The notes: generated by a model from the sequence alone, not told the origin. 64,000 nt of DNA from Parvibaculum sp049671045 (GCF_049671045.1 NZ_JBATUH010000018.1:62001-126000); one strand, 5' to 3'. Positions 26,028 to 35,669 are shown, numbered from the stretch's first letter. Translations and numbers: made by a program.

Positions 26028-27362
26028 ATGAAAGTCGCAATGATCGGCACGGGCTATGTGGGCCTCGTCACTGGCGCGTGCTTCGCCGATCTCGGACATG
26101 AGGTGGTCTGCGTCGACAAGGACGATGGAAAGGTCGAAAGGCTGCGCCGGGGCGAGGTTCCCATCTATGAGCCGGGCCTTGAAGACATGGTGCAGCGAAA
26201 TGTCGAGGCGGAGCGGCTGAGCTTCACCACGTCTTTCGCCGAGGCGGTGCCGGGACGCGATGCGGTCTTCATCGCCGTCGGCACGCCGACGAAGGAATCG
26301 GACGGCAGCGCCGATCTTTCCGCCGTCCACGCCGCCGCCCGCGAGATCGCCCGGCACCTCAGCGGCTACACGGTCATCGTGGACAAGTCGACCGTCCCGG
26401 TCGGCACGGGCGACGAGGTCGAGGCGATCATCCGCGACGAGAACCCGGATGCCCATTTCGATGTCGCCTCGAACCCGGAATTCCTGCGCGAGGGTTCCGC
26501 GATCGAGGATTTCATGAAGCCCGACCGCGTGGTCATCGGCGTCAATGCCGAGCGCCCGCGCCGCGTGCTGCAGGCGCTCTATCGCCCGCTCACCATGCAT
26601 GAAACGCCGATGGTCTATACGAGCCGGGCAACCGCCGAACTCACCAAATATGCCGCCAACGCCTTCCTCGCCACCAAGGTGACCTTCATCAACGAGATCG
26701 CGGATATTTGCGAGCGCGTCGGCGCCGATGTGCAGGACGTCTCGCGCGGGATCGGCCTCGACAGCCGCATCGGTCCGAAATTCCTCCAGGCCGGCGCGGG
26801 TTTCGGCGGCTCCTGCTTCCCGAAGGACACGCTGGCCCTCACCAGCACGGCGCGGAAGGTCGGCCGGCCGACGCAGATCGTCGAGGCGGTCATGGCGGCC
26901 AACACCGAGCGCAAGCTCCGCATGGCCGAAAAGATCATCGATGCCTGCGGCGGAAATCTCGAAGGCAAGACGCTGGCGGTTCTGGGCGTGACCTTCAAGC
27001 CCAACACGGACGATATGCGAGACGCGCCGAGCCTCGACATCATCCCCCTTCTGCAGAAGGCGGGCGCGGGAATCCGCGCTTACGATCCGGAGGGGATGGA
27101 GGACGCGCGCAAATATCTGAGCAATATCGACTGGAAAAAGGACGCCTACAGCGCCATGCCCGGCGCCGATGCGCTGCTGATCCTCACCGAATGGAACGAA
27201 TTCCGCGTGCTCGATTTCGAGCGCATCAAGAGCCTTCTGAAGACGCCGCTCGTCATCGACCTGCGGAACATCTATTCGCTCGCGGAAATGGCGCAGGCTG
27301 GCTTCGTCTATCACTCCGTCGGCCGGGACGTCGTTCAGCCCGCGTCGCAAATGGCGAAATGA
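26028..27362 (+). CDS. ugd: UDP-glucose 6-dehydrogenase
   Basis: This 444-residue enzyme has the N-terminal Rossmann motif IGTGYVGLVTGACFADLGHEV, catalytic Cys263 in GFGGSCFPKDTLAL and a C-terminal UDP-binding domain with VLGVTFKPNTDDMRDAPSLD. It oxidises UDP-glucose to UDP-glucuronate with two NAD, giving a uronic acid donor for the exopolysaccharide. It follows galU by 28 bp and ends 15 bp from the convergent wcaJ-like gene. Confidence 0.95.
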   Translation: MKVAMIGTGYVGLVTGACFADLGHEVVCVDKDDGKVERLRRGEVPIYEPGLEDMVQRNVEAERLSFTTSFAEAVPGRDAVFIAVGTPTKESDGSADLSAVHAAAREIARHLSGYTVIVDKSTVPVGTGDEVEAIIRDENPDAHFDVASNPEFLREGSAIEDFMKPDRVVIGVNAERPRRVLQALYRPLTMHETPMVYTSRATAELTKYAANAFLATKVTFINEIADICERVGADVQDVSRGIGLDSRIGPKFLQAGAGFGGSCFPKDTLALTSTARKVGRPTQIVEAVMAANTERKLRMAEKIIDACGGNLEGKTLAVLGVTFKPNTDDMRDAPSLDIIPLLQKAGAGIRAYDPEGMEDARKYLSNIDWKKDAYSAMPGADALLILTEWNEFRVLDFERIKSLLKTPLVIDLRNIYSLAEMAQAGFVYHSVGRDVVQPASQMAK

Positions 27363-27377
27363 TCGGGCAAGTCCCGC

Positions 27378-28895
27378 TCAATAGGCGTTGCGGCCAGTGA
27401 AGCCGAAAAAGGGCGTCATCAGAAGAATCTTGATATCGAGCCAGAGCGACCAGTTCTCGATATAATAGAGATCGTATTCGACGCGCTTGCGCATCTTCTC
27501 CGGCGTGTCGGTTTCGCCGCGATGGCCATTGACCTGCGCCCAGCCGGTAATGCCCGGCTTCATCTTGTGGCGGTTCGCATACTGCTCGAGCAGGACCTCG
27601 TAATATTCATTATGCGCGAGCGCGTGCGGCCTCGGCCCTACAAGCGACATTTCCCCCATGAGCACGTTGAAAAGCTGCGGCAGCTCATCGAGGCTCGTGC
27701 TCCTGAGGACGCGCCCGACGCGCGTCACGCGCGGATCGCCCTTCACCGCCTGCCTGATCTCCGGCCCGTCCTCCGTCACATGCATGGTGCGAAATTTCAT
27801 CACACGGATGATGGTGTGGTTGAAACCATGCCGCCGCTGGCGGAAGAAAACGGGGCCCTTGCTGTCGAGCTTGATCGCGATCGCGATCAGCAGCATCAGC
27901 GGCGCGACGGCAATCAGTCCGAGCGCCGACAGGAGCCGGTCTTCGACGAGCTTGATGATCGGCGCCCAGCCGTCGAGCGGACGGCGGGCGAGCTCGATCA
28001 CCGAGACGCCGCCATAATTGACGATCCCGAGCGAACGCATGCGGAGCGTGGCGAGCGCGGGACAAAGCCTGATATCGACAGGCAGCACCGAAAGCTGCAT
28101 GAGGAGGTCGGATATGCGCTGCTCCTCGCCGAGCGGCAGCGCGATGATAACCTCGTCGATATGAGCCAATTTTCCATGCTCGATGAGTTCGCCGACGCCG
28201 CCCGAAACGGCAAGGCGCGCGGCCGGCCCCTGCGCGGCATCGTCGAAGACACCCACCACATGATGATGCTCATTCATCATGCGCAGATGTTCGATGAGCC
28301 CGAATGCGATGTCGCCGCTGCCGTAGATCGCGATATTTCTCTGGAAAAACCTGTCCGGCGCCCTGCTCCCGATGAAATGCGCGGCAACGCCATGGCTCAG
28401 CGCCACCAGCGTCACATTGAGCACGAACCAGATGATCATCCAGCCGCGGGAGAAGTCGGCGGAAACCTTCAGGAGATAGCCTGCCGTCAGCAGAATGACG
28501 GCGGCAACGCCGAGCCCGCCAAGTATTCGCAGCGTCTGCCCGCGGAGACGCCTCAGTGTCGAGAGGCGATAGAGCTCCCGGCTCCTGAAAGTGGCCACCG
28601 CGACCACGGCGGCGAGAACGCCTGCGGCAAGATAGGGTTCGTTTGCGGGCTGTCCCCCAAGCCGGATGTCGATATAGATCCATTTTGCGAGGAGGGAAGC
28701 GAGCGCGATCAGAACGAGATCGGCGGCGGCGACGATATCGCCCACCACCCGCTCCGAACGGCGGCCGCCGCGCGACTGGGGAGCTTCCAGATCAACCGGA
28801 GGCGGGCGAACGACCCCTTCCTCCAGCGAAAGCGCGTCGATACTTCTGACGTTATCGGAACGCTGCTTTCGGCGCGTGAACTCCCCCATGGACAT
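27378..28895 (-). CDS. Undecaprenyl-phosphate sugar phosphotransferase (WcaJ/PssY type)
   Basis: This protein has about 505 residues. Several membrane helices (about 65-190) precede a CoA-binding-like Rossmann region (NIAIYGSGDIAFGLIEHL) and a C-terminal bacterial sugar transferase domain beginning KLVEDRLLSALGLIAVAPLM, with VMKFRTMHV and SLDELPQLFNVLMGEMSLVG followed by GPRPH. It transfers a hexose-1-phosphate, usually glucose, to undecaprenyl phosphate and so starts repeat-unit assembly at the inner membrane. ATG 28895 has GAGGG nine bases upstream. It is the last gene of the minus-strand polysaccharide run. The preceding 206-bp gap is relatively A/T-rich and may carry its own promoter. Confidence 0.92.
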   Translation of the reverse strand: MSMGEFTRRKQRSDNVRSIDALSLEEGVVRPPPVDLEAPQSRGGRRSERVVGDIVAAADLVLIALASLLAKWIYIDIRLGGQPANEPYLAAGVLAAVVAVATFRSRELYRLSTLRRLRGQTLRILGGLGVAAVILLTAGYLLKVSADFSRGWMIIWFVLNVTLVALSHGVAAHFIGSRAPDRFFQRNIAIYGSGDIAFGLIEHLRMMNEHHHVVGVFDDAAQGPAARLAVSGGVGELIEHGKLAHIDEVIIALPLGEEQRISDLLMQLSVLPVDIRLCPALATLRMRSLGIVNYGGVSVIELARRPLDGWAPIIKLVEDRLLSALGLIAVAPLMLLIAIAIKLDSKGPVFFRQRRHGFNHTIIRVMKFRTMHVTEDGPEIRQAVKGDPRVTRVGRVLRSTSLDELPQLFNVLMGEMSLVGPRPHALAHNEYYEVLLEQYANRHKMKPGITGWAQVNGHRGETDTPEKMRKRVEYDLYYIENWSLWLDIKILLMTPFFGFTGRNAY

Positions 28896-29101
28896 ACGAA
28901 CAACCCTCGGTAGCACTCGGCGTTGCCTCAATCACTGACGACACTGTCCTTGTTCGTTACAGCTTTTTCAATGATCGATTAAATGCCGACAATCACCACC
29001 AAGCATATTAGCCCGTATACCGCAGAAATCCTGCAAAAACTCACGCCAATTTGATGGAAATTGAAGCGATCGAATTCAAGTAATCGCAAACCGACCGCAA
29101 A

Positions 29102-30247
29102 TCATTCGCCCGAAGCGATCCCCTGATTCGCCAATTCCGTCTCGAAGCGAACGATATCCGCCTCGACCATTTCGCGAACGAGTTCGGCGAAACTCACCTG
29201 CGCCGTCCAGCCGAGCAGGCGCCTGGCCTTGGAGGCATCGCCGAGCGTGACCCGCACATCTTTCGGCCGGAAGAATTTGGGGTCGATCGCGACAAGCGTT
29301 TCGCCGGTCCGGGCGTCGATGCCTTCTTCATCGACACCGCTGCCGCGCCAGATGACCTCGCGGCCGATCTCGCGGAAGGCATATTCGACGAAATCGCGCA
29401 CGGAATGGTTTTCGCCGGTCGCCAGCACATAGTCGCCGGGTTGCGGCTGCTGGAGCATAAGCCACATGCCGCGCACATAGTCGGCCGCATGTCCCCAGTC
29501 GCGCCTCGTATCGAGATTGCCGAGCGAAAGACATTCGCCCTTGCCCACATGCCATGCGGCAACCGCGCGCGCGATCTTGCGCGTGACGAAACTCGCAGGA
29601 CGATAGGGGCTCTCATGATTGAAGAGAATGCCGTTCGAGGCATGAAGCCCATAGGCTTCACGGAAATTCACCGTCGCCTCGAACGCCGCATGCTTGGAAA
29701 CGGCATAAGGGTTGAGCGGATGAAAGAGCGTTTCCTCATTCTGGACGCTGCCGCGGGCATCGCCGAACATTTCCGAACTCGACGCCTGATAGAAGCGCAT
29801 GCGCCGGTCGGGGTCGATCCTGATCACCGCATCGAGAATGCGCATCACGCCCGTCGCATTCACGTCGGTCGTATAGGCGGGATCATCGAAGCTCGTCTGA
29901 ATATGCGTCTGGGCGGCGAGATTGTAGATCTCGTCCGGCATCGTCTCCCGCAGCAGGCGATCGACCTGATCGCCCACGGTGAGATCGCAGCCATGAAGCA
30001 CGAGCCGGCGGTTCACATCGGGAAAGCCCGAAAACCGCTCGCGCGGCAGCCTCGACAGGTCCCGCGCCATTCCGTGAACGATATAGCCGCGCGAGAGCAG
30101 CCATTCGGCCAGATAGCCGCCATCCTGCCCGGTGATGCCGGTGATCAGCGCGACCGGAGGCCGCGAAAAGTCCCGTAGTGGAAGAACAGGCGACAAGGGC
30201 GTCTGCCCTCCCGAATTTGACACATGCGCCTTGCCCGGGCGCCTCAT
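29102..30247 (-). CDS. GDP-mannose 4,6-dehydratase-like short-chain dehydratase (second copy)
   Basis: This 381-residue extended SDR has VALITGITGQDGGYLAEWLL at its Rossmann start (about 33), a Tyr-x3-Lys site in NPYAVSKHAAF, and long stretches shared with the Gmd encoded at 31.3 kb (HASNGILFNHE, RRDWGHAADYVRGMW, GDYVLATGENHSVRDFVE). It lacks the canonical Gmd segment KRRSSSFNTARID. The Ser/Thr site reads YQASSSEMFG instead of YQASTSELYG. It is therefore a divergent paralog, possibly a GDP-mannose dehydratase for another sugar. The ribosome site before ATG 30247 is weak and an internal start is possible. Confidence 0.85.
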   Translation of the reverse strand: MRRPGKAHVSNSGGQTPLSPVLPLRDFSRPPVALITGITGQDGGYLAEWLLSRGYIVHGMARDLSRLPRERFSGFPDVNRRLVLHGCDLTVGDQVDRLLRETMPDEIYNLAAQTHIQTSFDDPAYTTDVNATGVMRILDAVIRIDPDRRMRFYQASSSEMFGDARGSVQNEETLFHPLNPYAVSKHAAFEATVNFREAYGLHASNGILFNHESPYRPASFVTRKIARAVAAWHVGKGECLSLGNLDTRRDWGHAADYVRGMWLMLQQPQPGDYVLATGENHSVRDFVEYAFREIGREVIWRGSGVDEEGIDARTGETLVAIDPKFFRPKDVRVTLGDASKARRLLGWTAQVSFAELVREMVEADIVRFETELANQGIASGE

Positions 30248-30314
30248 AAGTCCGCCATCTTGATCATAATTGACATCCTTGTAAACAGATGGCGGCGTGG
30301 TTTTTCAGACGCGA

Positions 30315-31274
30315 TCAGGCGTCAGCGGCAAGCTGCCTGTCGCAGTACCAGCGATAAACCTGGGCGATGCCCTCCTCAAGTCCGGTGCGGGCCCGCCAGC
30401 CAAGGCGAGTGAGCCTCGACACATCCATCAGCTTGCGCGGCGTGCCGTCGGGCTTGGAGGTGTCGGTCACGATCTCGCCCTCGAAACCGACGATGCGGCG
30501 GACGAGTTCGGCCAGTTCACGGATCGAAATATCCTCGCCCACGCCCACATTAATGTGCTCCTCACTCGAATAGGTCTTCATGAGGAAGACGAGCGCATCG
30601 GCGCAATCGTCGACATGGAGGAATTCGCGCCGGGGCGTTCCCGTGCCCCAGATGGTGACGGAAGCGGCGCGGTCGAGCTTCGCCCTGTGCATCTTGGCCA
30701 TCAGCGCCGGCATGACATGCGACGACTGAAGATCGAAATTGTCGCCAACGCCATAAAGATTGGTGGGCATGGCGGAGATGAAGTCGCAGCCATATTGCCG
30801 GCGATAGGCCTGGCAGAGCTTGACGCCCGCGATCTTGGCGATGGCGTACCATTCATTGGTGGGCTCGAGCGGGCCGGTCAGAAGCGCGCTCTCCTGCAGG
30901 GGCTGCGGCGCGAATTTCGGATAGATGCAGGACGATCCGAGGAAGAGGAGCTTCTCGACACCTGCGCTCCACGCGGAATGGATGATGTTCGCCTCGATCA
31001 TCAGATTGTCGTAGAGGAATTCGGCCGGGCGCGTGTCATTGGCAAGAATGCCGCCGACGGTCGCCGCCGGCACGAACACGGTCTGAGGGCGCTCGTCCAT
31101 CATCCAGGCTTCCACCTGCTCCTGCCGGCGAAGATCGACCGCCTCGCGTCCCACCGTGACGATCTCGCAGCCCTCGCTCGCAAGCCGGCGCATGAGGGCG
31201 GAGCCAACCATCCCGCGATGGCCTGCGACATAGACCTTCTTGCCTTCGAGCGAGTAGACAGGCCCTTCAGTCAT
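30315..31274 (-). CDS. fcl: GDP-L-fucose synthase
   Basis: This 319-residue SDR epimerase/reductase has VYVAGHRGMVGSALMRRL at the N-terminus, the segment AATVGGILANDTRPAEFLYD, LGSSCIYPKFAPQPLQESAL and catalytic Tyr/Lys in EWYAIAKIAG, as in WcaG/Fcl. It converts GDP-4-keto-6-deoxymannose to GDP-L-fucose with NADPH. ATG 31274 overlaps the gmd stop by 8 bp and has GGAAGG upstream, so it is coupled to gmd. The longer frame opening at 31340 lies inside gmd and is rejected. Confidence 0.94.
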   Translation of the reverse strand: MTEGPVYSLEGKKVYVAGHRGMVGSALMRRLASEGCEIVTVGREAVDLRRQEQVEAWMMDERPQTVFVPAATVGGILANDTRPAEFLYDNLMIEANIIHSAWSAGVEKLLFLGSSCIYPKFAPQPLQESALLTGPLEPTNEWYAIAKIAGVKLCQAYRRQYGCDFISAMPTNLYGVGDNFDLQSSHVMPALMAKMHRAKLDRAASVTIWGTGTPRREFLHVDDCADALVFLMKTYSSEEHINVGVGEDISIRELAELVRRIVGFEGEIVTDTSKPDGTPRKLMDVSRLTRLGWRARTGLEEGIAQVYRWYCDRQLAADA

Positions 31275-32337
31275 AACGCGCCTTCCGGCTCTCCTCCTGC
31301 GCAACCACCTTGAGATCGGACGCCACCATCTCGGCGACAAGCTCCGGGAATGTCGTCTTGTGTCGCCAGCCGAGCACCTGATGCGCCTTGCGCGGATCGC
31401 CTAGCAAGAGATCGACCTCGGTCGGGCGGAAATAGCGCGGATCGACCTTCACCAGCACCTTGCCGGTCTTGGCATCGAGGCCGATCTCGTTCTCATCCTT
31501 GCCCTCCCAGCGGATCGTCCGGCCGACCTCCGCGAAGGCAAGCTCGACGAATTCCCTCACCGAATGCGTCTCGCCGGTCGCGAGCACATAGTCGTCGGGC
31601 TTTTCCTGCTGCAGGATGAGCCACATGCCCTCGACGTAATCGCGCGCATGGCCCCAGTCGCGGCTGGCATCGAGATTGCCGAGATAGAGCGTGTCCTGAA
31701 GCCCGAGCTCGATCGCGGCGACCGCGCGGGTGATCTTGCGCGTGACGAAGGTTTCGCCGCGCGTCGGCCCTTCATGATTGAAGAGGATGCCGTTCGAGGC
31801 GTGCATCTCATAGGCTTCGCGGTAGTTCACCGTGATCCAATAGGCATAAAGCTTCGCCGCCGCGTAAGGGCTGCGCGGATAAAAGGGCGTCCGCTCGCTC
31901 TGGGGCGTTTCCTGCACCTTGCCGTAAAGCTCCGACGTCGACGCCTGATAGAAGCGCGTCGTCTTCGCAAGGCCCAGAAGGCGGATCGCCTCGAGCAGGC
32001 GCAGCGTGCCGATGGCGTCAGAATTCGCCGTGTATTCCGGCGTCTCGAAGCTCACCTGAACATGCGACTGCGCGGCAAGATTGTAGATTTCGGCCGGCTG
32101 CGTTTCCTGAATGATCCGGATGAGGTTCGTCGAATCCGTCAGGTCGCCATAATGAAGGAAGAGTCGGGCGCTCTCGACATGAGGGTCCTGATAGAGATCG
32201 TCGATACGGGCCGTGTTGAAAGAAGACGAACGGCGCTTGATCCCGTGGACCACATAGCCCTTATCGAGGAGAAGCTTGGCGAGATAAGCTCCGTCCTGAC
32301 CCGTGATGCCAGTAATAAGGGCAACTTTCTCGCTCAT
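31267..32337 (-). CDS. gmd: GDP-mannose 4,6-dehydratase
   Basis: This 356-residue canonical Gmd has VALITGITGQDGAYLAKLLL, GIKRRSSSFNTARIDDLYQD, the Thr-Glu pair in YQASTSELYGKVQ and the Tyr-x3-Lys motif SPYAAAKLYAYW. It makes GDP-4-keto-6-deoxy-D-mannose from GDP-mannose, feeding Fcl, which overlaps it. GGGAGG precedes ATG 32337. The frame continues upstream to 32397 without a ribosome site. Confidence 0.95.
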   Translation of the reverse strand: MSEKVALITGITGQDGAYLAKLLLDKGYVVHGIKRRSSSFNTARIDDLYQDPHVESARLFLHYGDLTDSTNLIRIIQETQPAEIYNLAAQSHVQVSFETPEYTANSDAIGTLRLLEAIRLLGLAKTTRFYQASTSELYGKVQETPQSERTPFYPRSPYAAAKLYAYWITVNYREAYEMHASNGILFNHEGPTRGETFVTRKITRAVAAIELGLQDTLYLGNLDASRDWGHARDYVEGMWLILQQEKPDDYVLATGETHSVREFVELAFAEVGRTIRWEGKDENEIGLDAKTGKVLVKVDPRYFRPTEVDLLLGDPRKAHQVLGWRHKTTFPELVAEMVASDLKVVAQEESRKARYD

Positions 32338-32442
32338 CCGGACGATACCTCCCGCTCCATGCGATGCTACGGCCCGTTTCGGCCGCCCCACACCCATACA
32401 AAGAATTGCAGCCAGCGGGAAGCCCTGCCTCGGCCCGTCCCC

Positions 32443-33246
32443 TCAAGGCGCCGCCCCTGCCCGCCTTTTCCGATAGGCCGACCAGAGCAAGCCCGCATAG
32501 CGCCTGTTCGTCTCGTAATAGCGCCGCCACAGGCGCCGGGGTTCCTGAAGTAGCCGGAAAAGCCATTCGAGGCCCATTTTCTGTACGAGCCGCGGGGCTC
32601 GGCTCACCTTGCCGCCATAGACATCGAAGCTGCCGCCAACGCCCATGATGAAGGAAGCGCGGAGCACATCCCTGTGACGGCGGAGGAAGCGCTCCTTCCT
32701 GGGGGTCGGCATCGCCACAAAAAGACAGTCCGCTTCCGACGCATTGATGGCTTCCACGATCGAGGCCTCTTCCTCCGGCCTGAAATAGCCGTCCTGTGCG
32801 CCCGCGACGCGCAAGGACGGCAGCTCCCGCGCGAGCCGCTGGCGGACCGCGTCGAGCACATGCGCCTCGGCGCCCAGAAGATAGGGACGGAACCCGCGCT
32901 CGGCGCAGAGCGCGAAAAGGCGTTCCATGATGTCGACGCCCGCAACGCGCTCCGGCACGGGAATGCCAAGGATCCGCGCACCCCAGACCACGCCCGCCCC
33001 GTCGATGTTGATGAGATCCGCCTCGGAGACGTCCTGCCGCAACTCGTCGTCGCTCTGCATGGTGACCAGCTTGGCGACATTGACCACCGTGTGGTGGAGC
33101 GGCACCTTGCCCGACATCGCCTCGAGCGCCAGCGCGAGCGTCTCGTCCATGGTGAGAAGATGCATGGGCGCATCGAGAAATTCGACGCGCCGCGGTGCGA
33201 TCACGGGATGCGCGGCCCAGTAGCATGCGGCCTTGCCGCCGCTCAT
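32443..33246 (-). CDS. wecG: WecG/TagA/CpsF-family glycosyltransferase
   Basis: This 267-residue member of the WecG/TagA/CpsF family shows HHTVVNVAKLVTMQSDDELR near the N-terminus, INIDGAGVVWGARILGIPVP with the conserved Asp, and the C-terminal basic amphipathic end GLEWLFRLLQEPRRLWRRYY that anchors these enzymes to the membrane. WecG of enterobacterial common antigen transfers N-acetylmannosaminuronic acid to lipid-linked GlcNAc. Its position right after wecB and wecC, whose products make UDP-ManNAcA, supports the same donor here. GGGAGACGAGGC precedes ATG 33246, 13 bp after wecC. Confidence 0.9.
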   Translation of the reverse strand: MSGGKAACYWAAHPVIAPRRVEFLDAPMHLLTMDETLALALEAMSGKVPLHHTVVNVAKLVTMQSDDELRQDVSEADLINIDGAGVVWGARILGIPVPERVAGVDIMERLFALCAERGFRPYLLGAEAHVLDAVRQRLARELPSLRVAGAQDGYFRPEEEASIVEAINASEADCLFVAMPTPRKERFLRRHRDVLRASFIMGVGGSFDVYGGKVSRAPRLVQKMGLEWLFRLLQEPRRLWRRYYETNRRYAGLLWSAYRKRRAGAAP

Positions 33247-33259
33247 GCCTCGTCTCCCG

Positions 33260-34531
33260 TCATGCGGCGGTGCCCCGGCGAGCCTTGCGCCACGTCCACA
33301 GACCGCGCGTGTCGATGAGCGCCTTGCCCTTCAGCGCGGCAGGATCGATCAGCTCGAACTGCCGATGATCGACGAGCAGCACCACGATATCGGCCCTGTC
33401 GATCGCCGTCAGCGCGTCGCAGAACTCAACCCCCAGACGCGAAAGCTCCTCAGGCAGTTCGTCGGCATTGGGCTCCGCGGCGAGGATGCGTCCGACTTTC
33501 GCCTCAGCGAGAAGCTTGACGACCTCGATGGCCGGGCTCTCGCGCAGATCGTCGATATTCGGTTTGAAGGCGAGACCGAGACAGGCGATGGTCGCATCCT
33601 TGCCGGTCGCCGCGTTCATGACCTCGGCGGCGACGCCGCGCGGCCTGTCATTGTTGATCCGCCGCGCGGACTGCATGAGCAGCGTTTCTTCCGGCGCCGC
33701 ATCGACGATGAAATAAGGGTCGACCGCGATACAGTGCCCGCCGACACCCGGTCCGGGCTGAAGGATCGAGACGCGCGGATGCCGGTTCGCAAGCTCGATC
33801 ACTTCCCAGACATTGAGATCGAGACGCGAGCAGACGGCCGCAAGCTCGTTCGCGAAGGCAATATTCACATCGCGAAAGGCATTCTCCGTCAGTTTCACGA
33901 GTTCGGCGGCTTCCGCGGAGGTGATGACGAGACTGCCGGCGACGAAGCTCGCATAGAGCGAGGCCGCACGCTCGGAGGAACGCCGCGAAATGCCGCCGAC
34001 ACTGCGATCATTGTTGACGAGCTCGGTGAGCACCTTGCCCGGCAGCACGCGCTCGGGACTATAGGCGACCAGAACATCCGCCTCCTCGCCCTCGACATGG
34101 GGGAAGCTGAGGTCGGGGCGCAATTCCGCGAGAAGCGCGGACAGCTTTCGCGTCGTGCCAACGGGCGAGGTCGATTCCAGAACGACGAGATCGCCCTTCT
34201 TGATGCATGGCGCGATGCTCCGCCCCGCGGAAAGCACATGGCTGATGTCGGGTTTCTGATCCTCTGTGATCGGCGTCGGCACGGCGATGATGAAGGCATC
34301 CGCGGGCTCGGGCGAGAGCGACGCCCTCAGCTTGCCGTTCGAGACGACTTTCTGGATCAGTCCGTCGAGATCGGGTTCGACGATATGCACCTCGCCGCGA
34401 TTGACGCTCTCGACGACATGGGAATTCACATCGACGCCGATCACCGATATGCCGCGGCTCGCCAGAATGGCGCAGGTCGGAAGGCCGATATAGCCCATGC
34501 CGATGACAGATACCGTCTTCCACTCACGCAT
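33260..34531 (-). CDS. wecC: UDP-N-acetyl-D-mannosamine dehydrogenase
   Basis: This 423-residue nucleotide-sugar dehydrogenase has VSVIGMGYIGLPTCAILASR at its Rossmann start, a middle domain with KLTENAFRDVNIAFANELA, and GPGVGGHCIAVDPYF, where Cys is the catalytic residue. The C-terminal domain carries CLGLAFKPNIDDLRESPAIE. This motif set is of the WecC type rather than Ugd. It would oxidise UDP-ManNAc to UDP-ManNAcA. ATG 34531 overlaps the wecB stop by 8 bp and has GAGGAG upstream. Confidence 0.93.
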   Translation of the reverse strand: MREWKTVSVIGMGYIGLPTCAILASRGISVIGVDVNSHVVESVNRGEVHIVEPDLDGLIQKVVSNGKLRASLSPEPADAFIIAVPTPITEDQKPDISHVLSAGRSIAPCIKKGDLVVLESTSPVGTTRKLSALLAELRPDLSFPHVEGEEADVLVAYSPERVLPGKVLTELVNNDRSVGGISRRSSERAASLYASFVAGSLVITSAEAAELVKLTENAFRDVNIAFANELAAVCSRLDLNVWEVIELANRHPRVSILQPGPGVGGHCIAVDPYFIVDAAPEETLLMQSARRINNDRPRGVAAEVMNAATGKDATIACLGLAFKPNIDDLRESPAIEVVKLLAEAKVGRILAAEPNADELPEELSRLGVEFCDALTAIDRADIVVLLVDHRQFELIDPAALKGKALIDTRGLWTWRKARRGTAA

Positions 34532-35669
34532 GCCGCACAAGCTCCTCGACAATCCTTTCGCTGGCCCGGCCATCCCCGTAAGGATTGTACCGCCTGCTCA
34601 TTTGCTCATAGGCGGACGCATCGTCGAGAAGGCGTGTCGCATTGGAAAGGATCTTATCCACGTCCGTTCCGACAAGGAGCGCCGTGCCCGCCTCGACGCC
34701 CTCGGGCCGCTCGGTATTCTCGCGCATCACCAGCACCGGCTTGCCGAGCGATGGCGCCTCTTCCTGCACGCCGCCTGAATCGGTGAGAACGAGCCTTGAT
34801 CTTTTCAGCAGATAGACGAAGGGCAGATAATCCTGCGGGTCGATGAGGTGAATATCGCTCGCCTGCCCGAGCGCCGCCGTCACCGGCCCGCGCACATTGG
34901 GATTGGGATGAACGGGATAGACGATCTGCACGTCGCCGCGCGCCGCCAGCGTCTGAAGCGCCGCGCAAATCCTCTCCATGCCACCGTCGAAATTCTCGCG
35001 CCTGTGGCCGGTGACCAGAATGAGTTTCTTGCCCGCATGAAGAAACGGAAACCGCGCCGAGAACTCGGCGTCGAGCGCCGCATCGCCTTCCAGCCGCCCG
35101 CTGAAATGCAAGAGCGTGTCGATGACGGTGTTGCCGGTGACGAAGATCCTGTCGGCAGGCTTGCCCTCGCGCAGCAGATTTTCGCGCGCCTGCGTCGTGG
35201 GCGCGAAATGCAGCGCCGCGAGATCGCCGACGATCTTCCGGTTGAGCTCCTCCGGCCACGGCGAATAGATGTCGCCGCTGCGAAGGCCGGCCTCGATATG
35301 CGCCACGGGAATGCGCTTGTAGAAAGCCGCAAGCGCCGCCGTCATGGCCGTGGTGGTGTCGCCCTGAACGAGCACGAAGTCCGGACGCGCCTCATCGAGC
35401 ACTCCGGCCATGCCGGTGAGGACGCGCGATGTCGTATCGAAAAGCGTCTGACCGGGCATCATGATGTCGAGATCGTAGTGAACGGGCAGGCCCGTGAGTT
35501 CGATCACCTGATCGAGCATGTCCCGATGCTGCGCCGTGAGGCAGATTTTCGTCTCTATGCGGTCGTCGGCGAGTGCCTGCCGTGCGACGGGGAAGCATTT
35601 GAGGGCCTCGGGTCGGGTACCGAACACGATGAGCAACCGAACTTTCCCAGGCTTGCGTGCCTTGAACAT
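34524..35669 (-). CDS. wecB: UDP-N-acetylglucosamine 2-epimerase (non-hydrolysing)
   Basis: This enzyme has about 381 residues, with LLIVFGTRPEALKCFPVARQ at the N-terminus, VQGDTTTAMTAALAAFY, HIEAGLRSGDIYSPWPEE and the C-terminal TDSGGVQEEAPSLGKPVLVM, all hallmarks of WecB. It interconverts UDP-GlcNAc and UDP-ManNAc. The start is uncertain. ATG 35669 has a very close GGGGGAGG, while GTG 35696 would add nine residues without a clear site. It is coupled to wecC by overlap and follows the heparinase-like gene by 82 bp. Confidence 0.93.
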   Translation of the reverse strand: MFKARKPGKVRLLIVFGTRPEALKCFPVARQALADDRIETKICLTAQHRDMLDQVIELTGLPVHYDLDIMMPGQTLFDTTSRVLTGMAGVLDEARPDFVLVQGDTTTAMTAALAAFYKRIPVAHIEAGLRSGDIYSPWPEELNRKIVGDLAALHFAPTTQARENLLREGKPADRIFVTGNTVIDTLLHFSGRLEGDAALDAEFSARFPFLHAGKKLILVTGHRRENFDGGMERICAALQTLAARGDVQIVYPVHPNPNVRGPVTAALGQASDIHLIDPQDYLPFVYLLKRSRLVLTDSGGVQEEAPSLGKPVLVMRENTERPEGVEAGTALLVGTDVDKILSNATRLLDDASAYEQMSRRYNPYGDGRASERIVEELVRHA

